Assembly (NCBI GenBank): GCA_016867005.1
Contig: VGKM01000048.1
Coordinates: 1-8,152, forward strand
Length of the DNA: 8,152 bases
Source of the DNA: Candidatus Omnitrophota bacterium
Lineage (GTDB): Bacteria; Omnitrophota; Gorgyraeia; Gygaellales; Profunditerraquicolaceae
Direction: 5' to 3'
Shown: in pieces, positions 1 through 7,054 of the stretch
Layout of the letters: each line of letters starts with the position of its first letter
Numbering within the stretch: the stretch's first letter is position 1
Notes under the pieces: generated by a model
What the model was told of the DNA's origin: nothing
Seen by the model: only the letters and a program-made list of their open reading frames with translations
The model's database searches: none
Made by a program: the position numbers and the translations under genes

Positions 1-3000
1 TTCAAGGGCATTACCTGTGACCGCTGCGGCGTTACCGTAGACCGTTCTTCGGTCCGGCGCGAGCGTATGGGCCATATAGAGCTTGCAGCCCCTATAACCC
101 ATATATGGTTCTTTAAAGCAGTGCCGTCGCGCCTTTCTGCATTGCTTGACATCGGCTTAAGAGACCTCGAGAAAATAATTTATTATGAAGAATATGTCGT
201 GGTTGACCCGGGGACAAGCCCTCTGAAGAAGAGGGAGCTTTTGACTGAAGAACAATACCAGGAAGCGCTGGAGAAATACGGCCCTACATTCAAAGCCAAA
301 ATCGGCGCCGAGGCAATAAGGGATTTATTAAAGGAACTGGATGTCGAAGCATACTGCAGGTCTTTGCGCAGGAGTTTAGAAAAATCGAAAGAAGCAATAA
401 ATAACCGCAAGGCATTAAAATATCTTAAGATCGTCGATGATTTCAAGAAATCCGGGAACAAGCCGGAGTGGATGGTCCTGGATATCGTGCCTGTTATTCC
501 GCCGGACCTAAGGCCTTTAGTCCCGCTTGACGGAGGAAGGTTTGCTACCTCGGATTTAAATGACCTTTATAGAAGGGTCATAAACCGCAACAACCGCCTG
601 AAGAAATTAATGGAGCTTAATGCGCCTGAGATCATCATCCGTAACGAAAAAAGGATGCTCCAGGAGGCAGTAGATGCATTGCTTGATAACGGCAGGCACG
701 GCAGGCCGGTATTGGGAGCCAACAACCGCCCTCTTAAGTCGCTTTCCGATATGCTTAAAGGAAAACAGGGAAGGTTCAGGCAGAATCTTTTAGGTAAGCG
801 CGTAGATTATTCAGGCCGTTCGGTTATAGTTGTCGGCCCTGATTTAAAGCTCCATGAATGCGGCCTTCCTAAACAGATGGCACTGGAATTATTTGAGCCG
901 TTTATCATCAAAAAACTGCGTGAAAAGGGGTTTGTGCATACAATAAAAGGCGCCCGCAGAATGGTCGAACGCGGAAAGATCGAAGTATGGGATATCCTTG
1001 ACGAAGTAATAAGGGACCATCCCGTGCTTTTAAACCGTGCGCCGACCCTGCACCGGCTTGGTATTCAGGCATTCCAGCCGGTTTTAATCGAAGGCAAGTC
1101 CATTAAAATCCATCCTTTGGTCTGCACTGCTTTTAATGCGGATTTTGACGGCGACCAGATGGCTGTACATGTCCCGCTTTCTCTGGAATCGCAGATTGAA
1201 GCAAAGATCCTGATGCTTTCCATTAATAATGTTTTCTCTCCGGCTGACGGCAGGCCGATCATTACTCCTACCCAGGATATTATCCTGGGCGCATCATATC
1301 TGACCAAAGCAAAAGATAAGTCGCTCGGAGAAGGGATGGTTTTTTCCGATCCTGAAGAGGTGATTGCCGCTTATGGGGATAAATCGGTGGATTTGCATGC
1401 AAAGATCAAAGTAAGGGTGGAAAATGTTTATGATCTTGATGAAGGCAAGATCTCGCCGGAAAAACGGATCATCGAAACAACCGTCGGGAGGGTCATATTC
1501 AATCAGGCATTGCCGAAAGAATTCGGTTTTGTTAACCGCGAATTGAATAAGTCCAAAGTCGGCGAGATCGTTTCGCAATGCTATAAAAGGTTCGGGCATC
1601 AGAGGACGATCCAGCTTTTGGATGACGTAAAAAAGGTTGGTTTTGAATACGCTACACTCGGAGGGATTTCCATCGGCATTAATGACCTGCAAATCCCTGT
1701 GCAAAAACCGGAGGTTTTAAAAGAAGCAAAAGATGAGGTATCCAGAGTCGAAGACCAGTATAGAAAAGGTATTATTACCGACAGCGAGAGAAAAAGTAAG
1801 ATCATCGACATATGGACGCATACTACAGATAAGATTTCCGACCTTTTATTCAAAGGTATGGAAGTATTTAATCCGATATTTATGATGGCTGATTCAGGGG
1901 CTCGTGGTTCAAGGTTGCAGGTAAGGCAGTTAGCCGGTATGCGCGGGCTTATGGCTAAACCTTCAGGTGAAATCCTAGAAAGCCCTATCACCGCAAATTT
2001 CAGGGAAGGCCTGACAGTGCTGGAGTATTTTATTTCAACTCACGGCGCGCGTAAGGGCTTAGCCGATACAGCATTAAAGACCGCAGATGCAGGTTACCTA
2101 ACTAGGAGGCTTGTTGATGTTGCGCAGGAAGTCATTACCACTGAAGATGACTGTGGCACATTAAACGGCATTACAGTTGCTGCGATCATCGAAGGCGACG
2201 AAGTAGTGGTAAGTTTAAAGGACCGCATAGTCGGCCGCGTTGCGCTTGATAACGTTGTTGATATTATTACCGACAAGATCATAGTGGCAGCAGGCGAAAT
2301 AATCACCGAAGAAAAAGCCGACATGATCGAGCAGTTGGGTATTGAAAAGATCCGTATCAGAAGCGTCTTAACTTGTGAAACAGGCAGGGGCGTTTGTACA
2401 AAATGCTACGGAAGAAATTTAGCTACTGGCCGCCTTATAGAGGTGGGAGAAGCGGTTGGAGTCATTGCTGCGCAGTCAATAGGCGAGCCCGGCACACAGC
2501 TGACCATGAGGACGTTTCACATCGGCGGAACCGCATCCAGGACAGTTGCCCAATCTTTTGCCAAATCAAAGAATAAAGGTTACGTTAAATACCACAGTTT
2601 AAGGGTTACCGCTAAGAATAAAGAATTCATTGTTTTGAACAGAAACGGCTCTATCAGCATTAATGATAAACAGGGGAGAGAATTGGAGCGTTATCCGGTT
2701 CCCCAAGGGTCGTTTATCAGCATAAAAGACGGGGCTGAAATCGACAAGGGCGAGATGTTCGTACGCTGGGATCCGTATACTTCTCCTGTCCTTACAGAGG
2801 TCGGCGGAAAAGTAAAATATGAAGACCTAAAAGAAGCCATCACTATCCGCGACGAACTTAATCCGGTCACAAAGCTGATCGAGCGCGTAGTTGTTGAGCA
2901 TAAAGCAGAATTCCATCCTCAGATCTTGATTTTAGACGATAGGCAGGAGGTTTTGGGAATTTATCCTATTCCGATCGGCGCCCACATTATGACCAAGGAC

Positions 3001-3861
3001 GGCCAGCACGTAGAAGCAGGAGACCTGCTTGCAAAGATCCCCAGAATGGTCGTTAAGACCCGCGATATCACCGGCGGCCTTCCGCGAGTCGCCGAATTAT
3101 TTGAAGCAAGACGGCCAAAAGACCCGGCAGTCATCAGTGAAATCGACGGATTTGTGGAATTCGGAGAATCAAAAAAGGGGCAGCGGGTGATCATCGTACG
3201 TTCATCAACCGATATGCAGAGAGAATATGTTATTCCTCACGGGAAACATCCCAATGTATATAAAGGCGATAAAGTCATGGCAGGCCAGCAGCTTACCGAC
3301 GGGCCTGTCGTCCTTCAGGATATCCTGAGGGTTTCAGGCGATAAAATCTTGCAGGAATACCTTGTAAATGAGGTCCAGGAAGTTTATCGCTTACAGGGTG
3401 TCCATATAAACGACAAACACATTGAAGTCATAATCCGCCAGATGCTTAAGAAGGTGCGCATTGAAGACCCGGGTGATACCGACTTTTTGGCGACTCAGCA
3501 GGTCGATAAATGGAAATTCCAGAAGGAAAATGCCAGGGTAATCAAAAAAGGCGGCAAGCCCGCTTTAGCAACGCCCCTTCTTCTAGGTATCACTAAGGCA
3601 TCGCTTACAACGGAAAGTTTTATTTCCGCTGCCAGTTTCCAGGAGACAACGCGTGTTTTGACAGATGCCGCAGCAAGCGGAAAACGCGACGAACTATTTG
3701 GCCTCAAGGAAAATGTCATCGTCGGCCACTTGATCCCGTCCGGCACCGGTTTTAGATCTCACAGGGAAATTGAAGTAGTAAAATTAGCCGATGAAAAGCG
3801 TGAACAGATAAAAAGAGAACAGGAAAAAGAAGTTGTAACCGCAGAGAAAGCAAAGGAATAA
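1..3861 (+). CDS. rpoC: DNA-directed RNA polymerase subunit beta' (5' truncated by window edge)
   Basis: Beta' forms the catalytic cleft of RNA polymerase with beta. The frame is open from base 1, so the ATG at 67 is internal: codons 1-22 already read as RpoC, with C6 and C9 matching E. coli C85 and C88 of the N-terminal zinc ribbon. About 79 N-terminal residues, including the first zinc cysteine pair, lie outside. The visible part is 1286 residues. The catalytic motif NADFDGDQ places Mg-binding aspartates at 381, 383 and 385 (E. coli 460, 462, 464). The bridge helix begins near 629 (MADSGARGS). The second zinc site is C718, C792, C799, C802. Trigger loop residues LTMRTFHIGG sit at 834-843, then about 175 residues of SI3-type insertion precede DITGGLPRV at 1022. 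The conserved end (ESFISAASFQETTRVL, RDELFGLKENVIVG) is followed by a charged tail. Stop TAA lies 4 bases before rpsL. rpoB is presumably upstream. Confidence 0.98.
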   Translation, partial: FKGITCDRCGVTVDRSSVRRERMGHIELAAPITHIWFFKAVPSRLSALLDIGLRDLEKIIYYEEYVVVDPGTSPLKKRELLTEEQYQEALEKYGPTFKAKIGAEAIRDLLKELDVEAYCRSLRRSLEKSKEAINNRKALKYLKIVDDFKKSGNKPEWMVLDIVPVIPPDLRPLVPLDGGRFATSDLNDLYRRVINRNNRLKKLMELNAPEIIIRNEKRMLQEAVDALLDNGRHGRPVLGANNRPLKSLSDMLKGKQGRFRQNLLGKRVDYSGRSVIVVGPDLKLHECGLPKQMALELFEPFIIKKLREKGFVHTIKGARRMVERGKIEVWDILDEVIRDHPVLLNRAPTLHRLGIQAFQPVLIEGKSIKIHPLVCTAFNADFDGDQMAVHVPLSLESQIEAKILMLSINNVFSPADGRPIITPTQDIILGASYLTKAKDKSLGEGMVFSDPEEVIAAYGDKSVDLHAKIKVRVENVYDLDEGKISPEKRIIETTVGRVIFNQALPKEFGFVNRELNKSKVGEIVSQCYKRFGHQRTIQLLDDVKKVGFEYATLGGISIGINDLQIPVQKPEVLKEAKDEVSRVEDQYRKGIITDSERKSKIIDIWTHTTDKISDLLFKGMEVFNPIFMMADSGARGSRLQVRQLAGMRGLMAKPSGEILESPITANFREGLTVLEYFISTHGARKGLADTALKTADAGYLTRRLVDVAQEVITTEDDCGTLNGITVAAIIEGDEVVVSLKDRIVGRVALDNVVDIITDKIIVAAGEIITEEKADMIEQLGIEKIRIRSVLTCETGRGVCTKCYGRNLATGRLIEVGEAVGVIAAQSIGEPGTQLTMRTFHIGGTASRTVAQSFAKSKNKGYVKYHSLRVTAKNKEFIVLNRNGSISINDKQGRELERYPVPQGSFISIKDGAEIDKGEMFVRWDPYTSPVLTEVGGKVKYEDLKEAITIRDELNPVTKLIERVVVEHKAEFHPQILILDDRQEVLGIYPIPIGAHIMTKDGQHVEAGDLLAKIPRMVVKTRDITGGLPRVAELFEARRPKDPAVISEIDGFVEFGESKKGQRVIIVRSSTDMQREYVIPHGKHPNVYKGDKVMAGQQLTDGPVVLQDILRVSGDKILQEYLVNEVQEVYRLQGVHINDKHIEVIIRQMLKKVRIEDPGDTDFLATQQVDKWKFQKENARVIKKGGKPALATPLLLGITKASLTTESFISAASFQETTRVLTDAAASGKRDELFGLKENVIVGHLIPSGTGFRSHREIEVVKLADEKREQIKREQEKEVVTAEKAKE
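3852..3858 (+). promoter_or_regulatory. rpsL ribosome binding site inside the rpoC tail
   Basis: AAAGGAA ends seven bases before the rpsL ATG at 3866 and lies within the last codons of rpoC. With only four bases (AAGC) between the rpoC stop and the rpsL start, ribosomes finishing rpoC would sit on this site, which suggests translational coupling of the two genes. The coupling is inferred; the spacing and motif are seen directly. Confidence 0.75.
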
Positions 3862-3865
3862 AAGC

Positions 3866-4240
3866 ATGCCAACAATCCAACAGTTAATCAGGTTAGGCAG
3901 GATCTCTAAAATTAAAAAGACAAAATCTCCGGCACTTAAAAGCTGCCCGCAAAGGCGGGGGGTGTGCGTGCAGGTGCGTACGATGACGCCTAAAAAACCA
4001 AACTCCGCTTTAAGAAAAATCGCCAGGGTGCGCCTTACTACCGGCATTGAAGTCACGGCTTATATTCCCGGAGAAGGGCATAATTTGCAAGAGCACTCCA
4101 TAGTCCTGGTAAGGGGAGGCCGTGTAAAAGACCTGCCCGGAGTCAGGTATCACATTGTAAGAGGGACTCTTGATTCGGCCGGGGTAACCCAACGTAATAA
4201 GTCGCGTTCGAAGTACGGCGCTAAAATGCACAAAAAGTAG
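3866..4240 (+). CDS. rpsL: 30S ribosomal protein S12
   Basis: S12 sits at the decoding centre of the small subunit and helps monitor codon-anticodon pairing. The 124-residue product has the usual S12 length and starts MPTIQQLIRLGR, as in the family. It carries the signature TPKKPNSALRK at 41-51 and GEGHNLQEHS at 69-78. GGRVKDLPGV lies at 84-93, where D89 is the aspartate methylthiolated by RimO in E. coli. K43 and K88, classic streptomycin-resistance positions, are both lysine, so the sequence gives no sign of resistance. The C-terminus (RSKYGAKMHKK) is normal. The stop is TAG, unlike the TAA of rpoC and rpsG. It is read from an AAGGA site within rpoC, four bases after the rpoC stop, and is followed by 79 bases with two hairpins before rpsG. 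Confidence 0.98.
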   Translation: MPTIQQLIRLGRISKIKKTKSPALKSCPQRRGVCVQVRTMTPKKPNSALRKIARVRLTTGIEVTAYIPGEGHNLQEHSIVLVRGGRVKDLPGVRYHIVRGTLDSAGVTQRNKSRSKYGAKMHKK

Positions 4241-4251
4241 GATTATTAACA

Positions 4252-4272
4252 ATCCCGTCCAGTGGACGGGAT
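4252..4272 (+). repeat. Perfect 9-bp hairpin in rpsL-rpsG gap (hairpin 1)
   Basis: ATCCCGTCC (4252-4260) is the exact reverse complement of GGACGGGAT (4264-4272), with loop AGT. This is a strong GC-rich stem 11 bases after the rpsL stop. It is followed by an A-rich tract rather than a T run, and neither strand has a T run after the stem, so it does not look like an intrinsic terminator. It lies where E. coli S7 binds its own mRNA, so it could belong to a translational control site or protect a processed rpsL 3' end. It could also be a dispersed intergenic palindrome. Confidence 0.85.
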
Positions 4273-4307
4273 AAATTAAAATTAAACGCCAGCGGCAATT
4301 TTAATTT
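4273..4307 (+). repeat. AT-rich hairpin directly upstream of rpsG ribosome binding site (hairpin 2)
   Basis: AAATTAAAATT (4273-4283) pairs perfectly with AATTTTAATTT (4297-4307). T4272 and A4308 could add one more pair if hairpin 1 opens. The 13-base top contains a small GC stem, GCC (4288-4290) with GGC (4294-4296), around loop AGC, leaving AAAC bulged on the left. It abuts hairpin 1 with no spacer and ends right at the rpsG Shine-Dalgarno (4308-4313). That position suits control of rpsG initiation or coupling with rpsL. Function is inferred from position only. Confidence 0.8.
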
Positions 4308-4313
4308 AAAGGA
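4308..4313 (+). promoter_or_regulatory. rpsG ribosome binding site
   Basis: AAAGGA followed by an A run lies six bases before the rpsG ATG at 4320. It begins immediately after the 3' arm of the AT-rich hairpin, so access to it may depend on folding of the gap or on a ribosome leaving rpsL. Confidence 0.8.
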
Positions 4314-4319
4314 AAAAAA

Positions 4320-4790
4320 ATGAGAAGAAGAAGTGCTCAGGGAAGAGAAATTTTAGCAGATCCGAAGTTCAATTCTAAAGTGGTCGGTAAATTTATCAAT
4401 ATGGTCATGCTGGAAGGCAAGAAATCATTGGCTGAGAAAATGGTTTACGGCGCCTTTGATATTGTCAGAAAACAGCTTAATGAAACCGACGTATTAAAGG
4501 TTTTTTATAAAGCAATAGAGAATGCCCGTCCGCGCTTAGAGGTAAAACCCCGGCGTGTCGGAGGTGCGACTTACCAGGTCCCTATTGAAGTAAGGCAGGA
4601 CCGCGGCACATCGATCGCCTTAAGATGGATCAGGGATTTTGCCATGAATAAAAAAGGCAAACCCATGAAAGAAAAACTGGCGGATGAGATTATTTCTGCA
4701 TATAAGGGAGAAGGTTCGGCGATCAAAAAGAGAGACGATACGCACAAGATGGCTGAATCAAACAAGGCCTTCGCTCATTTTAGGTGGTAA
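4320..4790 (+). CDS. rpsG: 30S ribosomal protein S7
   Basis: S7 nucleates assembly of the 30S head by binding the 3' domain of 16S rRNA and lines the E site. The 156-residue product has the standard length of one S7 form and opens with MRRRSAQGREILADPKF. Helix 1 residues KFINMVMLEGKKS lie at 24-36. The RNA-binding beta-hairpin region, KPRRVGGATYQVPIEVR, is at 76-92. The family C-terminal signature (KKRDDTHKMAESNKAFAHFRW region) is intact. The start is supported by AAAGGA six bases upstream and by the conserved N-terminus. In E. coli, S7 represses translation of the str operon by binding the rpsL-rpsG gap; here that gap holds two tandem hairpins, so similar autoregulation is plausible but unproven. 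It is followed by a 116-base gap containing a promoter for fusA. Confidence 0.98.
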   Translation: MRRRSAQGREILADPKFNSKVVGKFINMVMLEGKKSLAEKMVYGAFDIVRKQLNETDVLKVFYKAIENARPRLEVKPRRVGGATYQVPIEVRQDRGTSIALRWIRDFAMNKKGKPMKEKLADEIISAYKGEGSAIKKRDDTHKMAESNKAFAHFRW

Positions 4791-4805
4791 AAAATAAGAA
4801 ATATC

Positions 4806-4833
4806 TGGACAAATCATAAATTTGTTGTATACT
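4806..4833 (+). promoter_or_regulatory. Predicted sigma-70-type promoter for fusA-tuf
   Basis: TGGACA (4806-4811) matches the -35 consensus TTGACA at five of six bases. TATACT (4828-4833) matches the -10 consensus TATAAT at five of six. The spacer is 16 bases. Transcription would start near 4838-4844, giving a leader of about 65 bases before the fusA ATG. It lies just after the rpsG stop, so fusA and tuf could be made independently of the upstream genes as well as by read-through. Confidence 0.6.
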
Positions 4834-4840
4834 ATTTGTC
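4808..4840 (+). repeat. GACAAAT / ATTTGTC inverted repeat around the fusA promoter
   Basis: GACAAAT (4808-4814) is repeated in reverse complement as ATTTGTC (4834-4840), flanking the -10 element and overlapping the -35 element. A second copy of ATTTGT lies at 4820-4825 inside the spacer and also forms an inverted repeat with ACAAAT (4809-4814) across five bases. This could be an operator, but the region is AT-rich and such short repeats can arise by chance. Confidence 0.35.
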
Positions 4841-4870
4841 TTTACCCCATTAGAAAAGGATGGGGATAAA
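4841..4870 (+). repeat. Hairpin at the start of the predicted fusA leader
   Basis: TTTACCCCAT (4841-4850) pairs with ATGGGG (4860-4865) and, after a bulged A4866, with TAAA (4867-4870), giving ten pairs around loop TAGAAAAGG. The six-pair CCCCAT/ATGGGG core is perfect. No T run follows on either strand, so it does not look like a terminator. Its 5' arm begins about where the promoter above would start transcription, so it could cap and stabilise the transcript or act as a control element. Confidence 0.6.
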
Positions 4871-4906
4871 AAATCAGCTTTTACATATTATTAATTATTA
4901 AATATA
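4871..4906 (+). promoter_or_regulatory. fusA initiation region without a Shine-Dalgarno sequence
   Basis: The 36 bases before the fusA ATG are almost all A and T and contain no GG or GA-rich run able to pair with the 16S rRNA tail. The nearest purine-rich stretch (AAAAGGATGGGG, 4854-4865) is over 40 bases upstream and sits in a hairpin. The ATG at 4907 is nonetheless the right start, because the protein begins exactly like other EF-G proteins. Initiation probably relies on an unstructured AU-rich leader; the other three starts in the window have clear Shine-Dalgarno sites. Confidence 0.65.
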
Positions 4907-7003
4907 ATGGCAAGAAAAATACCGATAGAAAAACTAAGGAACATAGGCATAATCGCCCATATTGATGCCGGTAAGACCACGACCACCGAGCGCATCCTGT
5001 TTTATTCCGGGAAGACCTATAAATTAGGGGAAGTCCATGACGGGACTGCAGTTATGGATTGGATGGTACAGGAACAGGAAAGAGGGATTACTATCACAGC
5101 GGCAGCTACTACATGCGCCTGGAAAGATTGTACCATCAATATTATCGATACTCCGGGGCACGTGGATTTCACCGTAGAAGTCGAACGTTCTTTAAAAGTA
5201 TTGGACGGCGCTGTTGTTGTCTTCTGTGGCGTGGGCGGAGTTGAACCCCAGTCAGAAACAGTTTGGCGCCAGGCAGACCGTTATGCGGTCCCCAGGGTCG
5301 CATATGTCAATAAGATGGATAGGACCGGGGCAAAATTCTTTGAGACAATCGCCGAAATGCACCAGAAATTAGGAGCAAATGCCGCGGCAATCCAGATCCC
5401 TTACGGCAATGAAGAGAATTTTAAAGGTATCGTAGATATCGTAGACCATAAATTGTATTTATATAAAGATGATTTAGGCAAGGATATCCAGGCGCAAGAA
5501 GTACCCGAGGAATTAAAAGCTGATGTTGAAAAATACCGCGCTGTGTTGATCGAGAAATTAGCCGAAGCAGATGATGATATATTGGATAAATTTCTGCACG
5601 GGAAGGAAATCACTGATGCGGATATCAAGAGCAAAATCCGTTCTACTGTGATCGCCAATAAATTTGTACCGGTATTATGCGGTTCTTCATTTAAGAATAA
5701 AGGCATTCAGCTGGTCCTGGATGCAGTAGTTGATTATTTGCCCGCTCCTTCTGATTTGCCCGCGGTAAAAGGGACAAACCCGGAATCAGGCGAATTTGAA
5801 GAGATTTCCGCCAGCGATGACGCGCCTTTTTGTGCTTTAAGTTTTAAAATCGCAACCGACCCGTATGTAGGCAGGCTTAATTATGTCCGGGTTTATTCAG
5901 GGACTTTGGCCAGCGGTACCTACATTTATAATGCCACTAAAAGGGTAAGGGAGCGTGTTACTAAAATAGTACGTATGCATGCTAACCGTCAGGAGATCAT
6001 TGACAGTATTTCTACGGGCGATATTGCAGCTGTCGTCGGTTTAAAGGAAACAAAAACCGGTGATACATTATGTTTAGAAAAGACCCCGATTTTAGTCGAG
6101 GCAATGCGTTTTCCGGAACCGGTCATACAGCAGGCGATCGAAACTTCCTCTAAAGATGAATCGGAAAAATTAGGGATGGCGTTGCATAAGCTTGCCGATG
6201 AAGACCCGTCTTTCCGGATCACCTATAATCAGGAAACCGGGCAGACACTTATGGCCGGAATGGGCCAGCTTCATCTTGAAATTATCGTAGATAGATTGTT
6301 AAGGGAATTTAATGTCGCCGTACAGGTCGGGTTTCCGCAGGTTGCCTATCGGGAGACAATTACTAAAAAAATCAATGCTTCCGGAAAATTCATCCAGCAG
6401 TCAGGCGGCCGGGGACAGTATGGCCATTGCGTCTTAGAAATGGAGCCGCAGGAAGCACCCGGCATGGGCATTACTTTTGAAAATAAAATTAAAGGCGGTG
6501 CAATCCCGCAGGAATTTATTCCTTCGGTCAAGCAGGGTGTTTTTGATACCGCAAAATCAGGATGTTTAGCCGGATACCCGGTTACAGACATCAAAGTCAC
6601 ATTGGTCGATGGTTCTTTTCATGAAGTCGATTCTTCGGAACTCGCATTTAAAATGGCAGCAGGTATGGCACTTACAGACGGCTTAAGGAAAGGCAGCCCC
6701 ATTCTATTGGAACCGATTATGGACATGGAGGTTGTCACACCCGAAGAATTCATGGGTGCGATCATCGGTGATTTAAGCAGCCGCCGCGCAAAAATCAATG
6801 CCATCAATTCACGGGGCAATGTGCGCGCCATCAGAGTTTTTATCCCGCTTGCAGAAATTTTTAATTACGCGACGGTAATGCGTTCTTTATCTCAAGGCCG
6901 TGCTTCCTATACAATGGAGCCCTCGTATTATACAGAGGTGCCTTCACATATAGCAGATAAGATCATCGCCGGTTTTACATCAGCAGGGTCGCATAGAAAA
7001 TGA
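4907..7003 (+). CDS. fusA: Translation elongation factor G
   Basis: EF-G is the GTPase that moves tRNAs and mRNA through the ribosome after peptide transfer and, with RRF, helps recycle ribosomes. The product is 698 residues, close to the usual 690-705. G1 is AHIDAGKT at 17-24. Switch I includes RGITI with T62. G3 is DTPGH at 81-85 with catalytic H85. G4 is NKMD at 135-138, and G5 starts GSS at 259-261. Domain IV begins near YRETI (481). Its tip loops are intact: GGRGQYGH at 500-507 and SFHEVDSS around H572, the counterpart of E. coli H583. Domain V ends with a normal EF-G tail. Motifs and position between rpsG and tuf point to the translocation EF-G rather than a paralogue. It has its own predicted promoter, no Shine-Dalgarno, and ends with TGA 51 bases before tuf. 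Confidence 0.97.
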   Translation: MARKIPIEKLRNIGIIAHIDAGKTTTTERILFYSGKTYKLGEVHDGTAVMDWMVQEQERGITITAAATTCAWKDCTINIIDTPGHVDFTVEVERSLKVLDGAVVVFCGVGGVEPQSETVWRQADRYAVPRVAYVNKMDRTGAKFFETIAEMHQKLGANAAAIQIPYGNEENFKGIVDIVDHKLYLYKDDLGKDIQAQEVPEELKADVEKYRAVLIEKLAEADDDILDKFLHGKEITDADIKSKIRSTVIANKFVPVLCGSSFKNKGIQLVLDAVVDYLPAPSDLPAVKGTNPESGEFEEISASDDAPFCALSFKIATDPYVGRLNYVRVYSGTLASGTYIYNATKRVRERVTKIVRMHANRQEIIDSISTGDIAAVVGLKETKTGDTLCLEKTPILVEAMRFPEPVIQQAIETSSKDESEKLGMALHKLADEDPSFRITYNQETGQTLMAGMGQLHLEIIVDRLLREFNVAVQVGFPQVAYRETITKKINASGKFIQQSGGRGQYGHCVLEMEPQEAPGMGITFENKIKGGAIPQEFIPSVKQGVFDTAKSGCLAGYPVTDIKVTLVDGSFHEVDSSELAFKMAAGMALTDGLRKGSPILLEPIMDMEVVTPEEFMGAIIGDLSSRRAKINAINSRGNVRAIRVFIPLAEIFNYATVMRSLSQGRASYTMEPSYYTEVPSHIADKIIAGFTSAGSHRK

Positions 7004-7018
7004 AAATAACCAGTTTTC

Positions 7019-7036
7019 TTAAAACAATTGTTTTAA
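7019..7036 (+). repeat. 18-base perfect palindrome between fusA and tuf
   Basis: TTAAAACAATTGTTTTAA is its own reverse complement, centred on CAATTG, and ends five bases before the tuf Shine-Dalgarno. As RNA it gives a weak seven-pair stem with an AATT loop. The low GC content and the absence of a following T run argue against a terminator. Perfect two-fold symmetry at DNA level would suit a dimeric protein, but I see no convincing tuf promoter next to it, so its role is open. Confidence 0.6.
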
Positions 7037-7041
7037 AATCC

Positions 7042-7050
7042 AGGAGGTGG
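7042..7050 (+). promoter_or_regulatory. Strong tuf ribosome binding site
   Basis: AGGAGGTGG contains an eight-base match (AGGAGGTG) to the complement of the usual 16S rRNA 3' tail, with seven bases between AGGAGG and the tuf ATG. It is the strongest initiation signal in the window, as expected for EF-Tu, usually the most abundant protein of a cell. It also shows that this organism uses Shine-Dalgarno pairing, which makes the fusA leader stand out. Confidence 0.9.
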
Positions 7051-7054
7051 ACTA

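Noticed and set aside
1294..1991. Two overlapping - strand frames (136 and 130 codons) inside rpoC
   Set aside because: They are antisense shadows of conserved rpoC sequence in different frames, with low-complexity Ser/Leu/Ile composition and no start signals.
67..3861. ATG at 67 as the start of rpoC
   Set aside because: The same frame is open from base 1 and codons 1-22 match the conserved RpoC zinc ribbon (C6, C9) and the RRERMGHIELA stretch, so the gene starts upstream of the window.
3946..3959. CCCGC-AAAG-GCGGG hairpin inside rpsL
   Set aside because: It encodes the conserved CPQRRG residues; five pairs within coding sequence are easily explained by codon choice.
3992..3994. Possible streptomycin resistance change in S12
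   Set aside because: K43 and K88 are both the wild-type lysines, so there is no sign of the classic resistance substitutions.
3784..4056. 90-codon - strand frame with a hydrophobic end across the rpoC-rpsL junction
   Set aside because: The hydrophobic, Phe/Leu-rich end is simply the antisense of the Lys/Glu-rich RpoC tail; nothing supports it as a membrane protein gene.
4252..4272. Hairpin 1 as an intrinsic terminator after rpsL
   Set aside because: The stem is strong enough, but no T run follows on the + strand (ATAAATTAAA follows) or on the - strand, and rpsG has no promoter of its own that I can see.
4841..4870. fusA leader hairpin as a terminator after rpsG
   Set aside because: It is followed by AAAAATCAGC rather than a T run, and it lies downstream of the predicted fusA promoter.
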